Origin: Vandiemenella viatica
Taxonomy: Eukaryota > Arthropoda > Insecta > Orthoptera > Morabidae
Direction of reading: 5' to 3'
DNA length: 64,000 bases
NCBI GenBank assembly: GCA_031002005.1
Contig: JARYHS010008074.1
Span: 14,578,924-14,642,923 of the forward strand
A model generated the notes under the pieces. That model ran no database searches and was not told the DNA's origin. It saw only the letters and a list, made by a program, of their open reading frames with translations. Below, piece after piece: positions 45,026 through 56,942 of the stretch (positions are counted from its first letter, which is position 1; every line of letters starts with the position of its first letter). A program made the position numbers and the translations under genes.

Positions 45026-47775
45026 GGTGCCATATCAACATGGTGCCATATCAACATGGTGCCATATCAACATGGTGCCACATCAACATGGTGCCATATC
45101 AACATGGTGCCATATCAACATGGTGCCACATCAACATGGTGCCATATCAACATGGCGCCATATCAACATGGCGCCATATCAACATGGCGCCATATCAAAA
45201 TGGCGCCATATCAACATGGTGCCATATCAACATGGTGCCATATCAACATGGTGCCATATCAACATGGTGCCATATCAACATGGCGCCATATCAACATAGC
45301 GCCATATCAACATGGTGCCACATCAACATGGCGCCACATCAACATGGTGCCATATCAACATGGTGCCATATCAACATGGTGCCATATCAACATGGCGCCA
45401 CATCAACATGGCGCCACATCAACATGGCGCCACATCAACATGGTGCCACATCAACATGGTGCCACATCAACATGGCGCCATATCAACATGGCGCCATATC
45501 AATATAGCGCCATATCAACATGGCGCCATATCAACATGGCACCATATCAACATGGTGCCATATCAACATGGTGCCATATCAACACGGCGCCACATCAACA
45601 CGGCGCCACATCAACACGGTGCCACATCAACACGGTGCCACATCAACACGCTGCCACATCAACACGGCGCCATATCAACACGGCGCCATATCAACATGGC
45701 GCCATATCAACATGGCGCCATATCAACATGGTGCCACATCAACATGGCGCCATATCAACATGGCGCCATATCAACATGGCGCCATATCAACATGGCGCCA
45801 TATCAACATGGCGCCATATCAACATGGTGCCACATCAACATGGCGCCACATCAACATGGTGCCATATCAACATGGTGCCATATCAACATGGTGCCATATC
45901 AACATGGTGCCATATCAACATGGCGCCATATCATAATGGCTCCACATCAACATGGCGCCACATCAACATGGCGCCATATACAAAAGGCGCCATATCAAAA
46001 TGGCGCCATATCAACGTGGTGCCATATCAACATGGCGCCATATACACATGGCGCCATATCAGCATGGTGCCATATCAACACGGCGCCATATCAACACGGC
46101 GCCATATCAATTTTGGGGAGATCGGCCTAGTTTTTAGAATGGTTTGGTGCTTTTTCTACAGCCACCAATCCATGTATATTTTCTTTTTATCCCTGGCTGA
46201 CCCCTTTACAGCCAGCCAGTTCGTTGCTTCAGTGTTCGTTATAGCTGGTTGGCTCCTCTACAGCCAACCAGCCAGTACTATTTGTTTGTGCATCTAAGGC
46301 CATGTTTTAGTATTTTACTCAATCCTGTTGTTTACAGTCGACCATGCGGGCTGTGTTTTTACCACTATTTTTTATTTTATTGTGCTGTCTGTGTGGCCGA
46401 CCCATTTACAGTCGGCGATGCAGACGGCAGTGTGTTTCTACCCACATTGTCATTCCGTACTCATGTTAGGGCGCTAATGACCTAGATGTCGACGCGCCCT
46501 AAAGACCTAAAAACAACAACAACAACAACACGGCGCCACATCAACACGGCGCCACATCAACGCGGTGCCACATCAACACGGCGCCACATCAACATGGCGC
46601 CATATAACATGGCGCCATATCAACATGGCGCCATATCAACAAGGCGCCATATCAACACGGCGTCATATCAACACGGCGCCACATCAACACGGTGCCACAT
46701 CAACACGACGCCACATCTACACGGCGCCACATCTACACGGCGCCACATCAACACGGCGCCACATCAACATGGTGCCACATCAACATGGTGCCACATCAAC
46801 ATGGCGCCACATCAAAATGCCGCCACATCAAAATGGCGCCACATCAACATGGTGCCATATCAACACGGCGCCATATCAACACGGCGCCACATCAACACAG
46901 CGCCACATCAACACGGCGTCACATCAACACGGCGCCACATCAACACGGCGCCACATCAACACGGCGCCACATCAACACGGCGCCACATCAACACGGCGCC
47001 ATATCAACACGGCGCCATATCAACACGGCGCCATATCAACATGGCGCCATATCAACATGGCACCATATCAACATGGCGCCATATAAACATGGTGCCATAT
47101 CATCATGGCGCCACATCAACATGGCGCCACATCAACATGGTGCCACATCAACATGGTGCCACATCAACATGGGGCCACATCAACATGGCGCCATATCAAC
47201 ATGGCGCCATATCAATATGGCGCCATATCAACATGGCGCCATATCAACATGGCGCCATATCAACATGGCGCCATATCAACATGGCGCCATATCAACATGG
47301 CGCCATATCAAAATGGCACCATATCAAAATGGCGCCATATAAACATGGTGCCATATCATCATGGCGCCACATCAACATGGCGCCACATCAACATGGCGCC
47401 ACATCAACATGGTGCCACATCAACATGGTGCCACATCAACATGGTGCCACATCAACATGGCGCCACATCATCATGGCGCCACATCGACATGGCGCCATAT
47501 CGACATGGCGCTATATCGACATGGCGCCATATGGACATGGTGCCATATGGACATGGTGCCATATCGACATGGTGCCATATCGACATGGTGTTATATCGAC
47601 ATGGTGCCATATCAACATGGTGCCATATCGACATGGTGCCATACCGACATGGTGCCATACCGACATGGTGCCATACCGACATGGTGCCATACCGACATGG
47701 TTCCATATCAATATGGTGCCATATCAACATGGTGCCATATCAACATGGTGCCATATCAACATGGCGCCATATCAA
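45026..47775 (+). repeat. 16-bp minisatellite B (about 146 units), interrupted
   Basis: The unit is CATATCAACATGGYGC with common variants CACATC, ACACGG and TCGACATGG. It keeps strict 16-bp spacing at 45026-46112 and 46529-47775. All three plus-strand frames are open for long stretches (ORFs of 413 and 431 codons), for the same reason as minisatellite A. Variants cluster in blocks (ACACGG around 45590-45690 and 46530-47035; CGACATGG around 47480-47700), a sign of local block duplication. A LINE tail interrupts it. Confidence 0.97.
46113..46528 (+). mobile_element. 5'-truncated 3' end of the I-like LINE, inside the minisatellite
   Basis: It starts within the last codons of ORF2 (GGGGAGATCGGCCTAG), follows the 3' UTR of the 55051-60993 element (paired CAGCCAGCCAG and CAGTCGGC stretches) and ends with the hairpin TTAGGGCGC / GCGCCCTAA and ACAACAACAAC. 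The satellite resumes in register after it. Confidence 0.93.
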
Positions 47776-48780
47776 TTCTAATAAAAGGCCAACTTGGTCA
47801 TCGTGTTTGTACGGGCTCGAACTTCAACGGCGGACTTATAACGGGAAGATTTTTTCATTCTCTATTCATAGATAATGTTTCTAAAGCAACCTACAAATAA
47901 AATTACTTTACTTGTGCCTGTAGAGTTTCAAATTGCCAACAAATAATGAGGAAAGTATGTACTACGTTCAAATCCACCTGTTAATTAATACTTGCTTTTT
48001 TTAATTTGTTTTCATTATAATCTCAGTCCATAGATGTGGCACTTATAGGAAACAAAGAATTTAGATCAGCTACTTATGTTTATGTAGTGGTTCAATATTT
48101 ATGCTTTGAAATTAAAATTTGAGACCAACCGTAAAAAGGGTACGTATTTGGCTGCCATATACAGGTTAGTTATGTAGCCGAACAAGCTGGAGCCGACATA
48201 TTTACATCACTTCATTACAAATCAAGTTATGAGCGTTATCTGAAAACATATCTGGTATCAAAATGCAAGTAGTACGAATATCTTTGTCGATATTTTACAG
48301 TATGGAGTATGCGATCAGAAGCTTAGCAAGCAGAAAAAATACTCACGGTGTTGTGGGAGACGTCACAAACATTTGCCGGAATAGAGGCATAAACTGCACC
48401 CGATGAAACCATCCAAGGGAACGTTCAACAATGTTGAAAAAAAAAATCGTCATTTGGGGATTTCGATTGAATTAAATTAATCTTCTGAGTGAAAAAAAGA
48501 CAAAAAGAATGAAAACGAAAAAAAAATTCTGTTATTCCCTTGGAATGATATGAAAACTCAAGTCTGGCTGGTTTGATGGTGGATTGATTCAGCACTCTCC
48601 CAGATACCAAATGCTAAGCGAGGATTGATTGCAATGAAAGTCCATATCGTCTGTTTTCGAATCCAGAGCAAATAGTTGAATACTTTGGTTGCACGAACTC
48701 AGTTCGCCGAGGCATCGATCGAGACAGGTGTCCATCCATTCGTTTGTTCCGACGAGTTGGCTGTTTTGCGAAGTTAGAGC
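47776..48780. other. No gene recognised
   Basis: AT-rich sequence; nothing supported. Confidence 0.4.
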
Positions 48781-49197
48781 GTGGATATGGAACCCAGTGA
48801 CGATTTAGCAGTGGCTAGTGCTGCAGCCATAATTATTGCTAGTTTAGTTAAACACAAAAATAAAGGATGGCGATGGGCATCTAGACTTTATTGGAATGGA
48901 ATGCTCACTAGTGGTAAATTATTTTTAAACAGTACGATGGAAGAAGAAGATAGTGGCCATTTTCGAAACTTTGCAGGAATGTCATCCACCGATTATATAT
49001 TTTTATTAGAGTCGATTCGGGAGAAAATTTCGAAGAATGATACAAATTTTCGGAAAGGAGTAACCACTGAAGAAAGGTTAGCTATAACACTGAGATACCT
49101 GGCAACTCATGATTCATTTATTAGTTTGCAATATGTTTTCAACCTATCAAAGCAACTGATTTCAAGAATTATACTAGAAGTATGCAGAGCTATATAA
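48781..49197 (+). pseudogene. HARBI1-like transposase, N-terminal fragment
   Basis: A 138-codon open frame ends FRNFAGMSSTDYIFLLESIR, then ISKNDTNFRKGVTTEERLAI, TLRYLATHDSFISLQYVFNL and SKQLISRIILEVCRAI. This matches the start of PIF/Harbinger transposases (HARBI1), which has a (E/G)ERLAITLRYLATG.S..L.Y.F..S..TIS.I..EVC.AI block. A stop follows at once, and the catalytic DDE part is missing or unrecognisable after it. No terminal repeats were found. A domesticated short gene is possible, but a dead transposon is more likely. Confidence 0.75.
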
Positions 49198-51029
49198 ACA
49201 TTTTACAACTGTAGAAATCGAGAATAATGCCGAATCACATTGGAAGAGTTGTAGTTTCCAGAAAAGTGCTGGACATTCCGAGACACTGTAATTTTTGATT
49301 CGTTGTTAAGTTCGATATTTTGAGAAGACGAATGTTGTGTTTCGTCGTAATGTATAATTTTTTATTTTTAAGAAACTTCAGTCTGTAACAGTCCTTAAAC
49401 CTAAAATTAAATGGAATTGTATTTTATGAAGCAATTGTAGTAAGCTAGAGTTTGGTTGAATATGATCATGTTTGTTTGTTTCACAATTAACTGTAAATCA
49501 GTGTATATAGACTTTGTTTTATGAAAAGAAATTATTTAAAGGCCACTTAATATGTTTAAGAACCGAATTGTATAAGAGAATTGCTAAAATGTTCGTAATT
49601 CCAAGTATTAATGCAAGTTAGGATGTCTAAAGGACAATTTGCTACAGTTTAAAATGATTTATGTGAATAATTTTGTGTTTAAGTATCTTTAATTTCAATT
49701 TCTGACCATTTTGTATTGATTGTAAATGATTATGTATTAATTCTGATTGTTTTTAATATGTTTCAATTGTTTAAGTATTGTTATGTTCGAGAAATATCTG
49801 GCGGAAGCTTTTGAAGTGTTCTAGAAATTTCTATGTAGCTTATATAAAGCAAACATCCGAGACAGAGAAATAGTTAGTTTTTCGGCAAAGTTTTCATCGA
49901 CTAAATTTTACGACGGCCGAGAACTGTATTTTCTGTGGAAGACGTGTTGTATACAATCGCTGGATTGAATGTATTCATGTAAACAGTGACGTTGACGACG
50001 TGTTTACGAAAATAATCAAGTTTAAATTGAAACGTATCGTGGACTATTTATTTATCATTCTACAATATTCGTCTTTTTTTTATCTCATTATGATAAAGTT
50101 TATCGTCCTTCTTCTACAATATGGGACGTCTTTCATAATGTTTAATAAAAGAGAACACCTTTCCGTGGTCCCAACTCATGATTAAAAATAGAATAAAACG
50201 AAACAATTACGAAAACTCTTTAACTGAATTATAGTGGTTTCATTTAATTCCAACGAACAGCGTTTTTAACGATGAGTGGGTGCCAATGTGGCAGCGTGAA
50301 CGAGGCAGGCAGACGCGCGACTGCAAATACCCGCATGCAGCGCACCCCGAATTCTCTTTGAAGTATCGACTTGGAACGGATGGCGTGCGTACTGCCTCGG
50401 TCGTTCGGCGAAAACCGTCGTGGGAGACAACGATTCTGTTTGCATTTCATGGACAGATACCGTGTTCGGAGAAAACCGCACAAAAAATAAGCTACGGTCT
50501 CTACCTTGCTGTGAGGTCGGTGCCGCCTAGTGGGTGAGCGGTAACGCCCTGGCCAGGTATAACAACGCACTCCCCGCTAGTTCGCGTTCTGCGCTAGTTT
50601 TCCTGTACACCTATTTGCTGCGAAGTGATTTCTGCCGGCAGAGAAGTGATAAAACTATTATGGTAGATCGTACGTATCTGGACGACACCCAAAGCATGCA
50701 GGTGAACGGATGACCCGACAGTGTCGTTGCTAACGATTCATCGAGTCTGTGTCTTCTAACAACCAACTTAGGGCTCAGAAAAATGACTAATTACAAAAGC
50801 GCTTCATTCACTAAAGCAGCTAACTCGCAAATACTTTTAGAACTGAAGTAAGTTGCGTTTTACAAATAAAAGAAATTTTCATCCACGTTATGTCAAATTT
50901 CCATACCCTTTGTTCTAATCCACAATCAATGAACATGATGCATAGCCTCAATCGAATAAATAACTACATTACCAAAATTTTAACATTGTTTATAAGCGAA
51001 GCTGTATTGCATTCTAAAAAGTAGTGCAT
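49198..51029. other. No gene recognised
   Basis: AT-rich sequence. A tRNA A-box-like GCCTAGTGGGTGAGCGGTAA occurs at 50526 without a matching B box. Confidence 0.4.
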
Positions 51030-51290
51030 GGAAGGGAAAAGATGACCATGACCACAAGCTGACACTCGATTTCAGGCACAAGTTTGTGGGAAGATTCTCT
51101 TTTTTAGGTAAGGGAGTCAGGGATTGGAGTGAGTTACCAAGAGAAATGATGAATAATTTACCGAAAACTTTGAAGGAATTTAAAGATAAAATTTGTAGAG
51201 GGCGAATGTAGGTAGGTGCAGGATAGGGGGAAGATGGGTGTGTAGGGAAATTGCCACCGGAGCCTGTGCTCCATTGCAATTAAATTAAAT
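51030..51290 (+). pseudogene. LINE 3' fragment (CR1-like)
   Basis: A short frame reads LTLDFRHKFVGRFSFLGKGV, then RDWSELPREMMNNLPKTLKE and FKDKI, the usual C-terminus of a CR1/L2-type ORF2. It is followed by GTGCTCCATTGCAATTAAATTAAATTA-type terminal repeats. Confidence 0.7.
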
Positions 51291-52016
51291 TAATTTAAAA
51301 AAATTGTTCATGGGACTGCGAAGGAAGTCCTAATAGTTCTATCTGGGAACTAAATATTTTCTTAATTACTTCATAACATTATAATTATATAATAAGTGAA
51401 TAAGCCATTTGTTTTTGTATAATATTTCCAAAAAACTGTTATTAAGAACCATCTCACATTTTTGAAAATAATGATAAGTGGTATCAATTTGTAAACCTGT
51501 TGGTTGGTAGAAGGTAAATCTCCCCAAGCTTCTGATGACGCGAAATATGAAAACATACATCAAGGATACAAACACAAAACGAGTTGAAACACACTCACTA
51601 AACCGTATTTTTCAAGCTAGAGCTATAAAAAAAATGAAAAATGAAGTTCCTACTCTTTTTCAAAGGTTACTTCAGCTAGTATGTAAGCGATTCAAGTTTA
51701 ATACAAAAATTTGAGATAGCATTTTCACACACACGTAACTATGTAAATGATTAATGTATGGAAGGACTTCCCTATCTAACATTGCAGGGCACAGATGAGT
51801 TCCACCACCGCTTTCCTTTATACTGTTGTGCGTTTCACTCCGTATACCGTGGGACCAATGAGCTCTGTTCAAAGTGTAGTAAACACTCAAGTTAGGTCAG
51901 CGCTTCTCGTAGTGACGGTACGTGATAACACGGCAGTATACTGACGGATTCAGGACACAAATAAGATGCGTAAATTGAATCCCATGCTCCACACTAATAA
52001 AATCATTGTGTGCACA
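51291..52016. other. No gene recognised
   Basis: AT-rich sequence; nothing supported. Confidence 0.4.
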
Positions 52017-52240
52017 CCGAGCGATGTGGTGTAACGTTTAGCGTTCTGGCCTCGCATCCGGGCAACCAGATTTGGGTTTTCCATCGTTTCCCCAAATCAT
52101 TCCAGGTAAATGCCGGGAGCTTCCTTCAAAAAGACCATGGCCGAATTCCTTCCCATTCCTTGCCCCCCGCCCCAATCCTTTCCCGTCTCTAAAGACCTCG
52201 CTGTTAAGAGATGTTATGCAGTTAAAAAAAAAAAAAAAAG
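52017..52240 (+). repeat. SINE lacking its B box
   Basis: Head ACCGAGCGATGTGGTGTAAC is followed directly by CCTCGCATCCGGGCAACCAG: the usual GGTTCGAATCC is deleted. The core, the GTCTCTAAAGACCTCGCTG tail and a 16-bp A run are kept. Confidence 0.85.
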
Positions 52241-52985
52241 ATTGTGAACAGTAAAAGAAAACGTACTATCGTAATCAGGGAAGATTGCTATTGGAACAGC
52301 ATTTAAAAAAAATGCAAAACTGAATATTTCTCAAATGAAAGACAGACACAGCAGCTGCTGTTTTTTTTTTTTTTTTTAATTTTATCACTCATTACACGAT
52401 ATGATTCTACTATCGGAAATCTACAGAATTGACAATTGACTACGTATATTCCGCATTCATGTTGAGTATCAATCTTCTAATTGAAAAACCGCTTTCTATA
52501 TTCGAGATAACTGATTATAAACAAAATGGCGATTTTCTTATCGCTGTAGAAATAATAAAAAAACCTAGAAGGAAAAAGTTAAAAGAAAAATTCTGTTAAC
52601 TCACAATGCAGAATGATACACGAAATTTTGTCAAAATTTATTACTATCCTGTTAACAACATATAGGAGCGTGTTGGTACCAAGCAAGACTCTTCAAACGT
52701 TGCAAGGCAAGCCTTGCAAACAAGATCGCTAAAGGGGGGAGGAGCCCCACTGGTCTTGGCCTCAGTGAAGCACGCGCGGTGGATCTAGAAGGTTTAGTGA
52801 GCCAGGTACCTGCGGTAATGATCCAACCCTTACCGGCTTCAAACCGGGAGAAACGCGTTTAGAGGTAATACCAACCAAGAACGTTGTATTAGTCTGTTAG
52901 AGCTATCAGGAAATCTATTTCTCTCTATATGAAACACCTGATTTCTTAATGCATTTATGGTTAACAAACATCAAGAAAACAACTT
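52241..52985. other. No gene recognised
   Basis: AT-rich sequence with a T run at 52361-52377; nothing coding supported. Confidence 0.4.
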
Positions 52986-53952
52986 TTTTTTTTTTTTTTT
53001 TTACCCCTTACAGCCCACGTCCTCAATTATCTGCTTCATATATTCTAATCTCTGTCTTCCTCTACAGTTCTTACCTTCGACTTTTCCCTCCACTAACAAA
53101 TTAACCAATCCAGCATGTATCAAAATATGACCTACCAGCCTGTCTCTTCTTCCTGTAAGCTTCTTCCATAAACTTCTTTTCTCACCCATCATTTCCAAAA
53201 CTAGTTCATTTCTTACTTTGTCTGTCCACTTAATTTTCAGCATTCTTCTGTAGTACCACATTTCAAATGCTTAAATTTTCTTTATTTCCGGTATTCCTAA
53301 AGTCCATTGGCTACCATAAAGTGCTGTGCTCCACACAAATAGTTTTGAAAAGTTCTAATTCCTAGATCAATATTTGAAACTAAAAGAGTTCTCTTTTTCA
53401 TGAAGGCTCTTTTAGCTAGTGCTATTCTGCTTTTAACATCATTCCTGCTTCGTCCATCGGTTGTAATTTTACTTCCCAAATAACAAAATTCACTTACTTC
53501 TCCTATTACATCCGATCCTATTTTTATATTTAATCTACCAGTATTGGTATCATTTCTGCTACATTTCATCCCTTTAGTCTTGCTTTGAATTATATTTAGT
53601 CCAAAATCTTTCTTCAGTATTTTGTTCATGCCATTCAGTAACTTCTCAATATCCTCAGCCCTCTCTGCTGACAAGACAATGTCATCAGCAAATCGTAGCA
53701 TACTGATGTTTTCTCCCCGAAAACTTATGCCACATGGAATTTTTTCTTCGACTTTCTTCATTGCTTCTTCTAGATACAAGTTGAATATTAAAGGGGATAG
53801 ACTACAGCCTTGTCTAACACCCTTTTTAACTGATGCATGTCTTTCGTGATTCTCTACTTTTATTATAGCCACTTGATTCGTATATAGTTTATACAGTATT
53901 ATTCTATCTCGATACTTTAGACCTGACATCTTTAAAATTTTGAACATCTTAT
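52985..53952 (-). mobile_element. RTE-like LINE, 5'-truncated (copy 2)
   Basis: Minus-strand copy of the same family as 37600-40008. It has MFKILKMSGLKYRDRIILYK, RQGCSLSPLIFNLYLEEAMK, FADDIVLSAERAEDIEKLL, YLGSKITTDGRSRNDVKSRI, a frameshift near 53290, then WYYRRMLKIKW and RRDRLVGHILIHAGLVNLLV. It ends in poly(A) (T run at 52985-53002 on the plus strand). Active-site FADD is intact, but the 5' half is missing. Confidence 0.92.
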
Positions 53953-53955
53953 CCC

Positions 53956-54860
53956 CTTATTAGGATTTAAAAGTTACATATGCTAACATACTTCAATTTA
54001 TCAAATTACTTGATTCATTTATAAAGAGATTGAGGGCTATATTTTCAGTGATGATAGGATAGGTTATTCTAAAAAATATGTTCATAACAATATATTCCTT
54101 CGTAATATTTCTTATTGATATATCTTTGATATATGCGTTGAAATTTAAAAATTGTTTGTGGTTTCCCGAAATTCAGAAACTCAGAAGGCTTTGTAGACTC
54201 CAGTTTGTAAACTCCAATTTATAAACTCCAATTTTCAACTTCTTGTGTATCTATCAGTGTGTGGTGTGGAATGACGGGTAATATCTGTTATGTATCACTA
54301 TCTTCGAAGACCTTGTGAATGGGACACGGTAGTTACGATTTTTGCGACATACATTGTCATTGCCTATTGGTTTTTGTAGAAGCGACCTGGTCACTTCTAA
54401 CTGAGCCGTCGAGGGGACAGGTGCACGAATGGATCCTAGGTAGACGATGCACACAGTGTTCAAGGAGGCAGATCTGAAGACCGTGCTGCGACTGGCCGTC
54501 CACCTCGCTGGTCCCTGATCGCGCCTCGTCAACGAAACTATCACCCCTAAACGCAATCACGACATCTTGCAGCGTCCCGCCGCACCAATGCAGTGTTCCT
54601 AGCGGACAATACGTCTTCATTTACCCTGTAACTCGTCTCATGCTCTACTGATACCATCGCAGTTCAGGATTGTTGTCAATATTATTCACCAGTGTGTCCA
54701 TTCAAAATGCAGTTTATTAACAAATAAATGGCAGTTTTTCTTGTAAATATTAAAATTTCGTTAAAATTCCGAAATAATTTTGATTAGGAGTAATAATATT
54801 TTTAATATGTTTCAACCACAACAGAATCAAAATTAAATCTGATTAAATTAATAAACGCTT
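53956..54860. other. No gene recognised; possible Tc1-like trace
   Basis: At 54400-54620 the plus strand weakly recalls a Tc1 transposase (RLVNETITPKRNHDILQRP). This is too weak to call a gene. Confidence 0.3.
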
Positions 54861-55050
54861 GATCTGCCTACTCTTAATTACCTCTCCAACTCCTGTATTT
54901 GATACTCAAAATGTGGGTCTCATACTACACTACCGTATTCAAGCAATGGTCTGACCAAAGTTTTGTAACCCAATTCCTTTACTTCCCTCGTACATCCCCT
55001 CATCACTCTCTCCAAGTGCAGAATTTTGAAACCTTTTCCTACTACCTGTT
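54860..55050 (-). pseudogene. CR1-like LINE, downstream part (split by the I-like LINE)
   Basis: The minus strand reads VVGKGFKILHLERVMRGCTR, then KELGYKTLVRPLLEYGSVVW. It continues the same LINE whose upstream part lies at 61007-62190; the I-like LINE sits exactly between with a 13-bp duplication. Confidence 0.85.
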
Positions 55051-55399
55051 GCCAGGTACGGGTTTGGCGAACCCGCGGTGCCCGAGCTGGAAACTTGTGA
55101 GCGCCGCAAGTTTCCCACACCGTAAACTCCTACCATGCTTCAACGACCACCGTAGGGCGTGGCGGTGGAACGTTGTGTGCCTAGGAGAACGGGGATCTTG
55201 GCTTCATCGCCCGGATCGCGAGGACGGTAGAAACCTCTATAAAAAAAACCTCAACCTCAAGGTGAGTAACGTGCCGAGGAGGTGGATGGGTGGTGAGGCA
55301 AACCACCCGTTAGCGTACAACCTCAGGGGCACCTGCCGCACCCCTGTTGTATTGGGCTTGGTGGCGTGATGCGGGGGCTCCACGTCACTCGACATTTAG
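55051..55399 (+). promoter_or_regulatory. 5' UTR of the I-like LINE
   Basis: GC-rich sequence clearly unlike the AT-rich flanks. Full-length LINEs of this type carry an internal pol II promoter at the 5' end, so promoter function is inferred. The ORF1 frame is closed by a TAG at 55397-55399. No ATG occurs in frame between there and 55523, so the start of ORF1 is unclear. Confidence 0.6.
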
Positions 55400-56941
55400 T
55401 TCCTCCGAACTCGTGGGATCAAAACGAGAAGAAATAACAAACCAAACCCTTCCTCCTGCGGCCTGGGCAACCCGCAGGGGCAACGTCACTTTAACGCCCA
55501 AAAAAGTGGTAAGCGTGCGAGGGTGGAAAGCCCTCCTCCTGAACAGAGCACTAGTAACGGGAAGGATTATTTAATAGATAATGCCTTCGTGATAATGACA
55601 AAGACGGAGGGATCTTTTGAAAAGATCTCTCCCTTTTATATCCACAAAGGGTTAGAGGGTATAGCGGGTACCCTTAAATCGGTAAAAAAGCTGAGGAATG
55701 GGACGCTGCTTTTGGAAACATCCACCCACAAGCAGGCTGTCCAACTCCTTAAGTGTGAGAAGCTCGGGGAGTTCGCAGTGAAGTGCGAACTCCATAAAAC
55801 TCTAAATTCCAGTAAGGGCGTCATCACCTGCCGGGATATTATGGATTTAGAGATCGAGGAACTCCTTAAGGAGTGGTCAACAGATCACGTGGTCGAGGTT
55901 CGTCAGATCACACGAAGGGTTAACGGCAGTCTTGAGAAGACAGCCACCTTCGTCCTGACGTTCGACACTCCGACGTTGCCAAAAGACATCAAGGCAGGCT
56001 ATTTGAAGCTCAATATTCGCCCGTATGTACCGGACCCGATGCGCTGTTTTAAGTGCCAGCGGTTCGGTCATACGACGGCGACCTGCAAGGGCAACCCCAC
56101 CTGTGGGAAGTGCGGAAAGGCAGCTCATGAGCCAGGCACTGGCTGCACGCTCCCATAGGTGTGTGTCAACTGCTCCGGGTCTCACCCAGCCTGGAGCATA
56201 GAGTGTCGAGTGTACCTTGAAGAAAAGAAGGTACAGGAGTTGAAAACAAAGGAACGACTATCTTATGGCGAGGCGAAGAAGAGGTTTAAGGCGCTTGCGC
56301 CACCGGTCTTCGCCACTAGCTTCGCCAAGACGTTATCAACTCCCGTCAGGAAGGGGAGCGTTGCTACGCAGACGACCGTTGTAGACACGGGCACGAGCAC
56401 GACATGCTCGTACCAGTGCAAGTGTGGTGCAACGGCCATTAAGGTCCTAACACCGAGGACCGCGGTCGTCGGCGGCAACGCTTCTGCTAACCCGACCACA
56501 ATGGCAGCAGGTTCCAAGAGTCCACCAGCCAAAGCACAGCCATCTGCTACGGTAGCTACAGACGTGGGTGCCTCTGCATTAGCAGAAAGAGCACCCACAG
56601 CAGAAGCACCATCTGCATCAGAAGTAGCAACGGCAACGCCATCTGCCGACAGCGGATGGCAAACAGTGCAGAAGATTCGGGGTCCGAAGTTTAAAAACAC
56701 GGACCACACTATGTTTATTAAGTCCCCTTCCGCATCCCCGCCCAGATCTCCAACTGGCGGGGAGAAGAAGGGGAGAAGGCCTCGGCGGACGAAAAATCCG
56801 CAAGACCACGAGGCCTTCGAACAAAAATCGTCTTCGGACCCCGAAGACGAAATTATGCTGGTGGACGGACCTGGTCTCGTTCCTCAGCAATCACCGTCGG
56901 AGGACCCACCCGAACCGGGGCGGGTGGTTTTAAAAAGGTAG
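55400..56941 (+). CDS. LINE ORF1: Gag-like RNA-binding protein with one in-frame TAG
   Basis: The frame runs from 55400 to the stop at 56939-56941; a clear start codon is missing (GTG at 55523 is the first alternative). KRARVE near the start looks like a nuclear-targeting patch. A central domain precedes three zinc knuckles: CFKCQRFGHTTATC, CGKCGKAAHEPGTGC and CVNCSGSHPAWSIEC. A TAG at 56156-56158 separates the second and third knuckles without a frameshift. The C-terminal part is Ala/Ser/Pro-rich and low in complexity. ORF1 proteins of this type coat element RNA. ORF2 begins one base after the ORF1 stop, which suggests coupled re-initiation. Confidence 0.9.
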
Positions 56942-56942
56942 G

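Noticed and set aside
45056..46297. Long ORFs of 413 and 431 codons across minisatellite B
   Set aside because: The 16-bp unit has no stop in any forward phase, so long ORFs appear automatically in all three frames. No start context, splice evidence or non-repeat domain supports a gene.
54254..54620. Tc1-like transposase fragment
   Set aside because: Only a weak RLVNETITPKR...DILQRP resemblance in one frame; no terminal repeats or catalytic block.
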